From: Ashinkailepas kermadecensis
Taxonomy: Eukaryota; Arthropoda; Thecostraca; Neolepadidae
Assembly (NCBI GenBank): GCA_034440615.1
Contig: JAOTOM010004369.1
Location: 212,195 to 276,194, forward strand
DNA length: 64,000 nucleotides
Direction of reading: 5' to 3'
In this document: positions 49,700 through 60,443 of the stretch, piece by piece
Layout of the letters: every line of letters begins with the position of its first letter
Position numbering within the stretch: the first letter of the stretch is position 1
Translations under genes and position numbers: made by a program
The notes under the pieces: generated by a model
Seen by the model: the letters and a program-made list of their open reading frames with translations, nothing else
Databases searched by the model: none
What the model was told of the DNA's origin: nothing

Positions 49700-50455
49700 A
49701 GTGGTGGGTAATACATTTTAAATTGAAGTTGTGGGCCTAATACATCTTCGAAACACTGCTCGTTTTAGGGCTTTGTTGCTTTTTTGTGCACCCAGTGTGT
49801 TTTACGTGGCAGGGCGTTTTCGAAGATCCTGATGTGTTTATTGAGCTCCCGGTCGTTTTGTACGTTTTGGAACCATGTTGTCTTTTGTGGCCCAGCCTCT
49901 TTTTCAGGCCCTTGTGCGTTCTCATGGCCCCTGTGCGCCTTGCGAGCTTGCAGTGTATTTTTTTTCGAGCTCCCGGCATGTTTATTTAGGGCTGCAACGC
50001 ATGTTTTAAGGCCCTATCGCTTTTTCGGAGACTCGGTGCGCTTTGGAAGGTTAGTTGTATTTTCGGGCACCGTTGTACTCTTAGGGTCCGGCTGTGTATA
50101 TTTGGGGTTTCTGATCCACATTTGTGGGGCCCCAGTACGATTTTGTGGCTTCGGTGTGATTTTTCTTGGTCCCAGCGCGACTTATCGCGCCCAGGCGCGT
50201 GGTTCCGGGGACCCAACGCCAGCTTTCTGTGCTCAACGCGATTTTTTGTGGATCTTTTCTGGGTTTTTATGTCCGATTCCCGGCCTGATTTTTCGAGCGT
50301 CTGGCGCCATGTTTTTGCATCCCACCTCGATTTTTCGAGATCCGGCATGCTTTTCGGTGCCATACGCAATTTTTGAAGGCATCTGGAGAAAAATGTTCGG
50401 TGCTCCAGAGCCATTTTCCTGATCAGGACATTTATTTGTTGGAATCTCTACTTTT
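49700..50455 (+). repeat. GGGCCC / T-tract repeat, inverted copy
   Basis: The reverse complement matches 48540-49340, for example AAATGGCTCTGGAGCACCGA, TCGAGGTGGGAT.CAAAAAC and ATGGC.CCA. The arms could pair over about 0.75 kb with many mismatches. Confidence 0.8.
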
Positions 50456-50539
50456 TTGGAGGGCTCCAGCTTGACTTTTTGGGATACCGATCCGGTTTTG
50501 TGGTATAGGTGTAATTTCAGCAGTGTGAGGTAACTTATC

Positions 50540-50870
50540 AAGGTACCAAAAGAAAACCTTAGAACTGGGTGGTGGAGTTAGGGTTGAAATCCGACCAATC
50601 AGAAACCATTGTGGTAGATTAGGCCCCTCCACAGGACAATTTAGTTGATGACTAATTATATTATTTCGAAATGTCCCCTTTGACAAAATAGCGGTCGAAA
50701 TCCAAGGACTTGTTAATGGGCGTAGATGCCTCCCCCCTCCCTTGCAAATCCGTTTTCCCCCTCCTGCTTGACGTAAATATAGGTACTCCACTGGTCCCTC
50801 AATAATTTTCCGAAACATACGCCCATGGGGCAAAACCAACATTGAGGGGACAAATTACCCCTCACAAGCA
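50540..50870 (-). repeat. Inverted copy of the 366-700 segment
   Basis: See shared landmarks: GGAGTTAGGGTTGA, CCCCTCCACA, AATCCAAGGACTT. It directly follows the GGGCCC repeat copy. Confidence 0.65.
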
Positions 50871-51304
50871 TACAATACAACATCCATGCCCCATATAAAA
50901 TGGGATGAATGATGTTTTTAAATGCATTTTCTTCCGACAAACTTCTTTTCTGTTATTACAGCCTGCATGATTAGAGCTTCCCAGCTTCCATACCTTCTCA
51001 GTCATTTACAAAACGGTACAGCACAGCGAAAACGATGGGCGTAACGGCGTGGAATTTGAAGGTTTGGATTATGTATGCACTGACATTGTTGCATTGTTGC
51101 ATTGTCATTTATGCATTGCTGTTCAATGCTTGTTCTTGCCGTGAATTTATTCGCTGGGGATATATTTTAGCTCGTGTGACAGTTGCCTTGCAGCCAGCAC
51201 CAAATGTTATACAAATAAACAAATTCCTAAGATGGCGCTCAGAAAACCAATGCAATCCACTTCTCGTTGTCACCTTTGCGAAATTGTCGTCCTATGACTG
51301 AGAA
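50871..51304. other. Intergenic, no gene seen
   Basis: A frame of 88 codons at 51035-51301 has no recognisable domain. No RNA gene is seen. Confidence 0.4.
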
Positions 51305-51420
51305 ATGATCGTTTAAGCTTTGCTTATGACATCAAGCTGGTGGGAATAAATAACAATAGTGATGAATCTAGCTATATTCAGTTAGACTTGGAGAACTTAA
51401 AAGTGGGTTGATCAATGGCA
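51305..51420 (+). pseudogene. LINE RT active-site relic
   Basis: Reads LSFAYDIKLVGINNNSDESS then IQLDLENLK, recognisable as the FADDTKLVG block and the helix after it in Jockey/CR1-type RTs. The first active-site Asp is Tyr. It is short and isolated; a stop follows. Confidence 0.6.
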
Positions 51421-51649
51421 GATATCTGTAAGATATGCTTAGCACCAGCCCCGCCAGCTCGCTGCAATCTAGAGGCCAGCGGAAAGATTCGAGAAAGCAT
51501 TGAGACGTTGGTTTGTTTTAGCACTTATGTATTTTTTTTTCCTAAATCTTTAGCGGAGGCAAAGTGCCATCTGCTAGAGATTGCTACGTTAAAGAAGGAA
51601 TTACGTTAATCCGGCTTATGTGACATCCGGTTATATCAACTAGTCAAGA

Positions 51650-53051
51650 AAGGAGAGACGCCGTCAAACAAGAAACATGGCGTAGAGACGATACACGCAT
51701 GGCATACAGGTACATGTGCAGACATACATACATACAGTCACTCATAACACTGGAAGGACATTTGGAGGGTGGGCAGCTTCACAGCCTACGGAGAGGCTCC
51801 GCTGCCCACCTGCGACCTGGCTGGCGAAGCGGAGGCCTGTCACCCAGAGCGAGTCGTGGGATTCAGGCCCGACCTTGTATGTGTAGGTGTATGTTGTAAG
51901 TTAAAGCTTGGAAACCCCTAAAAGGGGAAAACCAAGCTGCTTGGAAAACCCGTAGGTAAAAAACCAAGCGCAGTTTAAAAGGAAGTCCGTCCGTATTAGC
52001 CGAATTGGATCGGATCCTGTCTACCTAGTGTGAGATAACCTATATGTATGTGTTTTGCGACGTCGGTGAGGAAGAGATGTGGAGCGGAGTCATACAGCCA
52101 GTACGGAGTGTGGCACGTGTCATATAACCGTCATCAGGTTAGCTTGAATCAGGAAATGTAACGGAGGCTTTATATCTGTTCGGAAAGTTTAGTGTCTTGT
52201 AGGAAACGGAAAAGTAACTCGAGGAGTGCCGGGTGGTCACTCCCGAGGAGAGCTCGAAGCGAAAGTTGTGAGTGGATCTTTGTGAAATACTGGATGATGT
52301 AGCGACGGTGAGGAGCATATGTTGGACAGACAAGTAGGATATGGGTGACGGTAAGGCGTACGTGACATGTGTTACAAAGTGGATGGCGGAGAGGTCTATG
52401 AAAAATATAATCGTGTGTCAGTTTGGTGTGTCCCAGGCGGAGTCTGGCGAGTGTCACCTCGTTCAGACGTGTGTGCTGGTTGGAGGAGGGCCAGCTGGAG
52501 AGTGTGGGCTTGATATCGTGTAGGTGTGTGGTGTTATGTGACCAGCAGTCCTGAATATATGTTTTAAATAAATTATTAGTGAGGGATAGAAGATCCCCTG
52601 GGGGCACCAGAGCTCTGTGGTTGGCGGGGAGGTCGATCGCCGCGCGGGCAAGACCGTCAACCCGTTCATTTCCCGGGATACCCCTATGTCCGGGGATCCA
52701 GAGCAGGGTGAGCTGAAGGTGTGCGTGGTGGTCATTGTATAGGTGTCGGATGGCGTGGAGCGTGGGGTGCGTGGTGTTGTGTAGTGCCGCGAGAGCGTCC
52801 ACGGAGGATCGTGAGTCAGTGCATATTATAATAGGGGTAGTGATGTGTTGCGCAGTGATGTGTTGGAGGCAGGTGAATATGGCGACTAGTTCTGATGTGT
52901 ATACCGAATGGTGAAGTGTTAATTTGGCTTGACCAGTGTCTGGCCCACCGCACCAGGCGGCTCCCGTACCATTGCTCCCCGGGCTGCATCGACCAGGTAA
53001 AAGAAGAGGTATGAGAAGGATATTCCGGGAGAGACAAAACCTCTGGTTCAC
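51650..53051 (-). mobile_element. 5'-truncated I-type LINE, RNase H to 3' UTR
   Basis: The minus-strand frame 53051-52170 reads RNase H (TSELVAIFTCLQ, CTDSRSSVDAL, LLWIPGHRGIPGNERVDGLA) and a C-terminal region with CNTCHVRLTVTHILLVC. The usual first catalytic YTDGS is not readable, so the frame is damaged at its start. Below 52170 lies the probable 3' UTR (to about 51650), with three stem-loops. The C-terminal layout resembles 37731-38072. Confidence 0.82.
51768..51968. repeat. Three stem-loops in LINE 3' region
   Basis: 51768-51810: arms GGTGGGCAGC/GCTGCCCACC with an inner AGCCT/AGGCT. 51905-51938: AGCTTGG/CCAAGCT with inner CCCCT/AGGGG separated by AAA on each side. 51939-51968: GCTTGG/CCAAGC with inner ACC/GGT. 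The last two are adjacent and share a design. Confidence 0.85.
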
Positions 53052-53250
53052 ATCCGTGGGGTACTTCCGTGAAGCATTTCTTGTTTACTTTTTCAAATAC
53101 ATGTGATTACTTTTCAGGGCCCGAACCAACATTATTGTCTATGTATATAACAAAACATGGGCGGTGGCACCAGCAGGAACGGATCCAGGAATAGTCATGA
53201 GGGTACATGCCTGGAGGGGCGCCATTTCCTGTCTGGATGAACCTGAAAGC

Positions 53251-53336
53251 GTACGGTGAGGGACCGACCACAGAGCAGCGAGCGCCGGCACGCTGCTCTT
53301 CCTCTGGCCACGCAGCCTCAGTAACCGCCACATACG
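53251..53336 (+). other. Orphan, diverged copy of the SULT noncoding exon
   Basis: Resembles the noncoding first exons of the three SULT blocks: ACGGTGAGG, GACCACAGAGCAG, GCTGCTCTTCCTC, CAGTAACCGCCACATACG and then GTAACA as donor. It lacks the initiator found in the others and has no SULT exon of its own before block C. Confidence 0.55.
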
Positions 53337-53412
53337 GTAACAGAGATGACATGTAGCGACCAACTCGCCTAGCTCCTAGCTTCAATCGTCAGCTCACCAG
53401 TAAAGTCTAGTT

Positions 53413-53998
53413 AGTGATGGCCAGACTGTGTCTCTGCTCTGTGCAGTGATGGCCAGACCGTGTCTCTGCTCTATGCAGTGATGGCCAGTTTGTGTCTCTG
53501 GTCAGTGCGGTGATGGCCAGGCTGTGTATCTGCTCTGTGCAGTGATGGCCAGACCGTGTCTCTGCTCTGTGCAGTGATGGCCAGTTTGTGTCTTGGTGTA
53601 GTGGCCAGACTTGTATTGCTCTGTGCAGTGATGGCCAGACCGTGTCTCTGCTCTGTGCAGTGATGGCCAGTTTGTGTCTCTGGTCTGTGCAGTGATGGCC
53701 GGACTGTGTCTCTGCTCTGTGCAGTGATGGCCAGACCGTGTCTCTGCTCTGTGCAGTAATGGCCAGTTTGTGTCTCTGGTCTGTGCAGTGATGGCCAGAC
53801 TGTGTCTCTGCTCTGTGCAGTGATGGCCAGTTTGTGTCTCTGGTCTGTGCAGTGATGGCCAGACTGTGTCTCTGCTCTGTGCAGTGATGGCCAGTTTGTG
53901 TCTATGGTCTGTGCAGTGATGGCCAGACTGTGTCTCTGCTCTGTGCACTGAGGCCAGACTGTGTCTCTGGTCCGTGCAGTGATGGCCAGGCTGTGGCT
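53413..53998 (+). repeat. 32-bp minisatellite, about 18 units
   Basis: Units GTGATGGCCAG then TGTGTCTCTG.TCTGTGCA. Two variants (CCAGAC..CTGCTC and CCAGTTT..CTGGTC) tend to alternate, giving a 64-bp higher-order period. The open frames on the minus strand (up to 217 codons) are by-products. Confidence 0.95.
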
Positions 53999-54257
53999 TT
54001 CATCTGCACTTCCAGTCTGTGGCCGGGCCGGCGGAAGACCCGCCGGGCCGAGAGAACAATACAATGGGCTGGAGTGGTGTTCAAGGTCGGGACAATGCCC
54101 TCTCGCAGCAACAAACACACACACACATCAGTGCAGTGTGCGTGTGCACTTTTTTGCGTAGCATCACGGCAGTGTGATGCCGAGCAGTACGAGGCACTGC
54201 ACAAGCGAAGCGTCTGCATGGAACCAGCGCCCCGATGGCATTCAATCGCTTCGTGAT
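53999..54257. other. Spacer between minisatellite and block C
   Basis: No gene is seen; a short CACACA tract at about 54115-54125. Confidence 0.4.
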
Positions 54258-54306
54258 GTCTGTAACTCGCCCGAATTTGTCCGGTCTGAATGGAAAGAAG
54301 CACTGC
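54258..54306 (-). mobile_element. Short BEL/Pao remnant at block C boundary
   Basis: CCCGAATTTGTCCGGT and GAAGCACTGCCCAA match 25420-25457, where they are the last bases of the BEL/Pao remnant before the satellite. Upstream of about 54265 the similarity fades. Confidence 0.65.
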
Positions 54307-54714
54307 CCAACCCACACCCGTAGCTTGTTGTCCTACCCTGGCGTCCCTCCCCCTTCAGGCGGTCCCAATCCACGCCCGTAGCTTATTGTCCTACCCTGGC
54401 GTACCTCCCCCTGCATCCTGTCCCAATCCACACCCGTAGCTTATTGTCCCACCCTGGCGTCTCTCCCCTGCAGCCGGTCCCAATCCACACCCGTAACTTA
54501 TTGTCCTACCCTGGCGTCCCTCCCCCTGCAGACGGTCCAAATCCACACCCGTAACTTATTGTCCTACCCTGGCGTCCCTCCCCGTGCAGGCGGTTCCAAT
54601 CCACACCCGTAACTTATTGTCCTACCCTGGCGTCCCTCCCCCAGCAGGCGGTCCCAATCCACACCCGTAACTTATTATCCTACCCTGGCGTCCCCTTTCC
54701 CCTGCAGCCGGTTG
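54307..54714 (+). repeat. 58-bp satellite array upstream of SULT-C
   Basis: About seven units of the 58-bp repeat, ending 139 bp before the putative SULT-C start. Confidence 0.96.
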
Positions 54715-54890
54715 CTGGACGCGCCCAGTCTGCGTCCCGCAAAGCGCTGACGACGCGAGACCTGTAACGATGACTGGCGCCACACTATTTGCCGGCGGTT
54801 CAAGGTGAAGCGCCCACGGTGGTATCTGCAGCGCTGCAATGACGGTCCTGATCAGTTTGGGCGAAGACGGCGCACGGTGAGGAGCTGACC
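54715..54890 (+). promoter_or_regulatory. Putative core promoter of SULT-C
   Basis: Same arrangement as block B: TCAGTTT with A+1 at 54854 and GGAGCT at +28 to +33, no TATA. One difference in the spacer (GCGCACGG for GCACACGG) does not alter spacing. Confidence 0.5.
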
Positions 54891-54944
54891 ACGGAGCAGC
54901 TGCGGCTCCTCTTCCTCCGACTACGCGTCTTCAGCAACCACACG
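54854..54944 (+). other. Putative noncoding first exon of SULT-C
   Basis: 91 bp, no ATG, donor ACACG|GTAACT. If it is spliced to 60133 the intron is 5.2 kb, 3.1 kb of which is the inserted transposon. Confidence 0.55.
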
Positions 54945-55323
54945 GTAACTAATCTAAACTTAAATATAACGCAATTATTACTAACATAGTCGGTAGCATT
55001 CGCTCTCACTGGTGAGGTACAAAAGTGCAATTGTGCTATCATTGGTTTCCAGTGTTGTTTGTAAATTTTAGAAGTTGTTAATCCTCACAAAGTTTTGAAG
55101 GTAAAAGCATTCCTCCCCCGGTCTTGAGTCTGTCTCCTCGTGGGGGTCCTATGCCCCTTGATGCAAGTGATATCATATTTACTGCATCTCAGGTTTTGTG
55201 TTGTTATGACTGGGTAGCGTCATAGGTTGATCTGTGGAATCCCCGTACATCGTTTGCTGCTCCAACTATTTCTGAGCACCTAGACGTTTTAAGATTACTA
55301 TCTACCTCGTCTTTGATAGATAA

Positions 55324-58300
55324 CACTGGGGAACAACATTTTTGGTGCATTGATACCAACGCTTGTTCCTGGCTAGTCTGAGTGTGCTGAATTTAAATCT
55401 GAGGTCGGTTTTTCTCTGTAAGCTATAGTTTCTTTGCAATTCAACTATTTATTTTTTGCGAAATCCGGACGCCTCTCGTATGATATAAATGGGATATCTA
55501 AAGAATTTATGGTCATACAGCCTTAAAATTAGGCTCAAAACAACCGGCTTGGCAAGTATATTCTTCACAAAAAGAATACAAAATTTGTATTATTTTTGTA
55601 TTTTATATTTATATGCCCGGCTGCGGTCTGTCACCATTCTCGTGCATGTTGCCTGAGGATAGGTGGCGCTGCTAGATAGATGGCGCCGCCAGTCATGCGC
55701 TTGCCTACACGATATAAAGTCACATACATGTATCTCTGAATAATTGAGCAGCTGTTGCGGTGTCCTCGCTTTCAATCCTCTTTAGCGGTGGGCTGAGAGG
55801 CTTCGGCTTAATGCTAGCCCACACCGGCACCGATGACCTATGGAGTTTTCGCTGCTCCCCCTCATTCCCTCCCTCCCTCCCCTCTCGTCCGTCCTTGTAA
55901 CCGACTCTCGGAACTGTGGTGTGTGTGTGTCCACGTTCGAGGCTGTGAGCTGAACTGTTTCACTATTATGGTACTTTGTGTTGTACTTGCTCTTGTTGTG
56001 TCTTATCGTACTGAATACATGTGTATGGCTGGAAGAGGTAAACATTAGACATCAATTGGTTGCTCCTCTAATTTATATTCTGCATTCAGGACCTGAATGT
56101 GCAAAAAACAAACATCATGGCATGGGCATTTAGCGCAGAGGATAGCACCGCCGAACCACCTGTCAAATATAAAACCCCAATCCACCAGATTCAAATTGAA
56201 TACGAGTATGCACTAACGCTTTTGACTTTGAATTAACACATATGAAGGTGATAGGTGCTTAAGAACAGTTGAGAAATCTGAAATGCGACGTTCGAATAGA
56301 TTCTATTCAGGCAAGAATTTGCGCTTGTAGCTCTTGCGTTTGTGGGCTTCCTCAGGGCGATCTCGTTGGATGCTCCAGCAGTAGTCAGCCATCATATGCT
56401 TGTCCCATCGCCCTTGGTAGCGCTCTTCCATCGTCTTGAGGTCTTGGTGGAAGCGCTCCCCTTGTTCATCACTTACAGCCCCAAGGTTCTCAGGGAATTG
56501 ATCAAGGTGACTGTTCAGGAAATGGAGCTTGATACTCATGTTGCACTCAAGATCGCGGTAAATCAACAACATCCTGGTAACCAGTACCTCATAATTGTCT
56601 GCCTTTTTGTTACCGAGGAAGTTTTGTACAACTGCCATGAAAGACAGCCATGCTGCCTTCTCCTTGTCATTCATCTTCCTGACAAATTCCTCATCACGTG
56701 CAAGGGCACGAATTTGAGGTCCGTCGAACACACCTGCTTTGATCTTCTCGAAAGACAAACGAGGAAAAGCAGAAACTATATGCTGAAAACATTCTCCATC
56801 AGTGCTCAACGCCTTTACGAACTGCTTCATGAAGCCAAGCTTCATATGGAGTGGCGGAAAAATGATCTTCTCCCGGCTGACGATTGGGTCGTTCACAATG
56901 TTTGGCATACCTGCTTGCAGAGTTTCACGGATGGGCCACTCCTTCTGGGTCCAGTGCTTCTCTCGAGCCCGGCTGTCCCACATGCAGAGGAAACATGGAA
57001 ATTTCGTGAAGACTTTCTGTTGGCCAAGCAGAAAGTTGACCATATTTAGGTCCACACAAATGATCCAGTTGTGTTCGTGGTATTTGAGGAAGTCAATGAC
57101 CATTTCTATGTCATGATATTCTTCTCGCAAATGCACTGAATGGCCAACTGGAACCGCCCCATAAACATTGCCATTATGCAGGAGAACACACTTGAGACTG
57201 CGCTTACAGCTATCCAGAAACAAACGCCATTCTGTTTGATCATACGAAGTAACACCTAATTCCCTGAGAAGACCTGGAATGTCGTGGCAGTAAACAAACT
57301 GTTTGTCTTCTGAAAAAAGGACACGAAGAGCTGGTCCCGCTTTCGGAAATATGAAACTTTTGCAGAGCGGTCAAGCAGATTTTTTTTCATGCAGCCTGGA
57401 GGCTAATACCTCAGCTGCTTTCTTGGAGAGACCCAAATCACGCACTAAGTCATTCAACTCCGGTTGGCTAAATTGCTGGGGGGATGATGATTCTGCAACC
57501 ATTTATTCCATCTCGCTATCATATCCCTCGTGCTCTTCCTGATCATGTTCACTGTCTTCATCTTCAGATGAGGAATGGCCTTTAAAGACAGGAACTGGGA
57601 TTTCCTCACAGTGTGGAATAGGTCGAATTGCCGAGGTAATACTGGGATATGAGAGTTTATGCCGGTTTTTCTTGCCGACACCCTTCGTGTTGACCATGCA
57701 AAAATAGCAGTCCGTTACATGGTCCTTGGGTTCGCGCCAAACCATGGGCACTCCAAAAGGCAGCCCCTTTCGTTTTCCTTTCGTCCAGTCACGGAGATGT
57801 TCCTCACATCCATGACACACAATATGAGGAGCCCATGCCTTGTCTTGGTCGCCAAGGGGAACTTCGAAGTAGGCTTTATAGGCACGCCTCGCAAACGATG
57901 TTATATTGCGCCTCTGATGCGAAAGTGTGTAGCAGCCACATATATCACAGAATACATCTGGCTTGTTTACACATGTATGTCTACTTGTAGAAGCCATAAT
58001 CAGATCTGAAACAAGGAAAAACAGGGGTTATTTTCGTATAAATGTATGCAAATACTGAATGATTTATAATATGTATGATATATAATAATATATTATAATA
58101 TGATTACAATATATATTATATGAATGTGATATTAATTAAATATATAATCATATCGGAATTTGTTCTGGTGGTCTTCTACAGTTGTGACTCATATAAAGTT
58201 AAAATACTCACTTAGGTGGTTATTTGAGTCTAATATGAAGCTCCTGTGACCCTTAGTTCTCAAGCTATCCCTAATCTAAAGCACAATGGGTGTCCTGTTT

Positions 58301-58448
58301 TGCAAAAGTCAAAAGTTTCAAATTGCAAGAAAACTAGAGCTTGTAGAGGAAAACCGACTTCAGATTTGAAATCAGCGTTATAAAAATACACAGAATCAGG
58401 TGGAAAATCTAATGCACCAGAAAGTGAGAAAAATTTTGTTCCCCTGTG
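55324..58448 (-). mobile_element. CMC/Chapaev3-like DNA transposon, 3125 bp
   Basis: Ends CACTGGGGAACAACATTTTT (left) and, inverted, CACAGGGGAACAAAATTTTT (right). Inverted similarity continues inward about 150 bp (AAATCTGA.GTCGGTTTT.CTCT; TTGCAATT). TAA flanks both sides (55321-55323, 58449-58451). Block B has the intact GATAGATAATCAGG, so the empty site is known. A 3-bp TWA-type duplication and CAC termini fit Chapaev3 of the CMC superfamily; PIF/Harbinger also duplicates TWA, but neither the termini nor the protein fits it as well. One transposase-like gene on the minus strand is broken. Confidence 0.78.
56303..57997 (-). pseudogene. Chapaev3-like transposase, broken
   Basis: Minus strand from ATG at 57997. 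The N-terminal part is Cys-rich (CDICGC, CHGCEEH, CYFC), followed by an acidic stretch. A TAA at 57505-57503 interrupts it, directly followed in frame by MVAESSSPQQFSQPELNDLV. The frame then breaks at an A8 tract (about 57381-57388, minus strand) and again near 57300. From about 57290 it is open to 56303, with CVDLNMV, FPCFLCMWDSR, HMKLGFMKQFVKAL, DGPQIRAL and the C-terminal GERFHQDLKTMEERYQGRW. I recognise this as a protein widespread in arthropod and other animal genomes as transposon copies. One nonsense codon and two frameshifts make it inactive. Confidence 0.82.
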
Positions 58449-59603
58449 TAATCAGGCGCCGTTTCATGCATGACCACAATTATCCATAGCAATACTGTTG
58501 GTGTCATTGGCTCTAACTACCGGGATGTAGAAGTGGGTTGCGTCCGGTTGGTTTATTTCACTGGTTGGCATGGCTAGAAAACTGCATCTCCCGCACACCC
58601 ATTTTTTTCGCATTTGTTTCGAAGTATGGTTTATGATCCCCGAAAAGAAAGCTGGCTGTGCTACTCCGTATTCGACGTGTTTTGGTATCCCCATCCAAAA
58701 TTCCCTGTCGCTAATTTTCATAGTGTTGCATCACTATGTTTTCTTTGTTCTGACCTCCTTTTCATTATCATAGCTCATGCCAGCCATTCCCCAATTCATA
58801 CCAGCGTGCAACTTAATGTAATCTGTGTGCTATCTCGGAGGTGTAGGAAGTGAGAATAAACTTGCTCCCTGCGGGCACGCCGCAGTATCTTAACCTTACA
58901 CAACTGGAAAATCTCCACGGATTTGTCCCTCCGCCGACGGAGGCATTGTCCCTCCTTCCCTCTCCCCTACACGTTGTCTCTGTGGGAATGCCATGTTTCG
59001 TAAGAAAAGTAATTTCACATTCACCGCGTTTCAGAAGTTCTATGTTGTTATTATTAGGCAGTGGTTGTATGTGTGGTCATAACCGTTCAATGTTTCTATA
59101 TGTGGCAAGCAGCTTTAATGGCTTTGGAAGTCGTTTTCCAAACAGCCACAGAGGGGAGAAATGGATGCCGAATTCGCATCGTCGCTTGCGATGGCTGATG
59201 TTTTAGGCTTTGGGTCGCTCTCGTGGTTCAGATCGGACTACCACTCGAGTTTCCCTCGCAAGTACGATTCGCTGTTGTCCACCCAGGGCGATGGCCAGTT
59301 TGTATTTCCTCAATGTCTAATCTGTATCGGACGAATAATCCATGGGTTCTTGAAAGTAATCCAGGCCGGAACTGAAACCTAAGCAAAAACGCCAAGTTAT
59401 AGGTGTTATTCGATCACCATTGTCGGTGCCACCTAAAGACCAGTTAGCGAACAATAACGCTTAAAGACCGCAAACTCTCTTCCGAATTCCCCGTTCGTTG
59501 GTCAACTCATTGTTCCCGCGTTCCTTCCCGAGCCAAAAGAAGATAAATTCTGACAACACTGTCGCCATTAACAGCGTATACGTGCATGCTTCCGAAGTAT
59601 TCG
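58449..59603 (+). other. First intron of SULT-C, part after the transposon
   Basis: Noncoding, closely matching 26650-27797 in block B. No gene is seen. Confidence 0.7.
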
Positions 59604-59978
<375 letters not shown>

Positions 59979-60132
59979 TACCATTTTCCAGTTCCGACGA
60001 ATCCTGGCACGACTTTTTCAAGGTACAGTGAGGGATGATACAGCTTGCTCCAAAGCTGCATTGAAAGCGGAAGAACAGTGGACGCTACCCCACTGACTTA
60101 GCTAAGCAGCGTCCATCAACCCTCTGTTTCAG

Positions 60133-60443
60133 ATGACTTCCACGGAACGTCTTCCGTTTCCGTTCAAGACTGTGCCCGTCGACGATGAGACTCAGAAGAA
60201 AATCGCCAAGGACTTCTTGGGCTACCCCAATGGTCTCGTATCGTGCAACCACTGGGGCTTCAAGCTGTCCTCCACGGTCACTCCGATGGAGCTGGAGGAC
60301 ATGTACAACTACCCGCTGGACCCGCGGGACGTGTGGGTGGTGACGCCACCCAAGTGCGGTACCACCTGGGCTCAGGAGATGGTGTGGCTCATCGCCAACG
60401 ATCTCAACTACGAGGGCGCCAAGACACCTCTGGTGCCCGTCAG
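60133..60443 (+). CDS. SULT-C coding exon 1
   Basis: Residues 1-103 and two bases of codon 104. Specific changes are Met52, Ala80 and Val101. Same acceptor and donor as in A and B. Confidence 0.94.

Noticed and set aside
51900..52140. Hammerhead ribozyme in the hairpin-rich LINE region
   Set aside because: GAAA occurs, but no CUGANGA core was found at a suitable distance.
53471..54124. 217-codon repetitive frame on the minus strand
   Set aside because: Translation of the 32-bp minisatellite; similar frames exist in the other phases.
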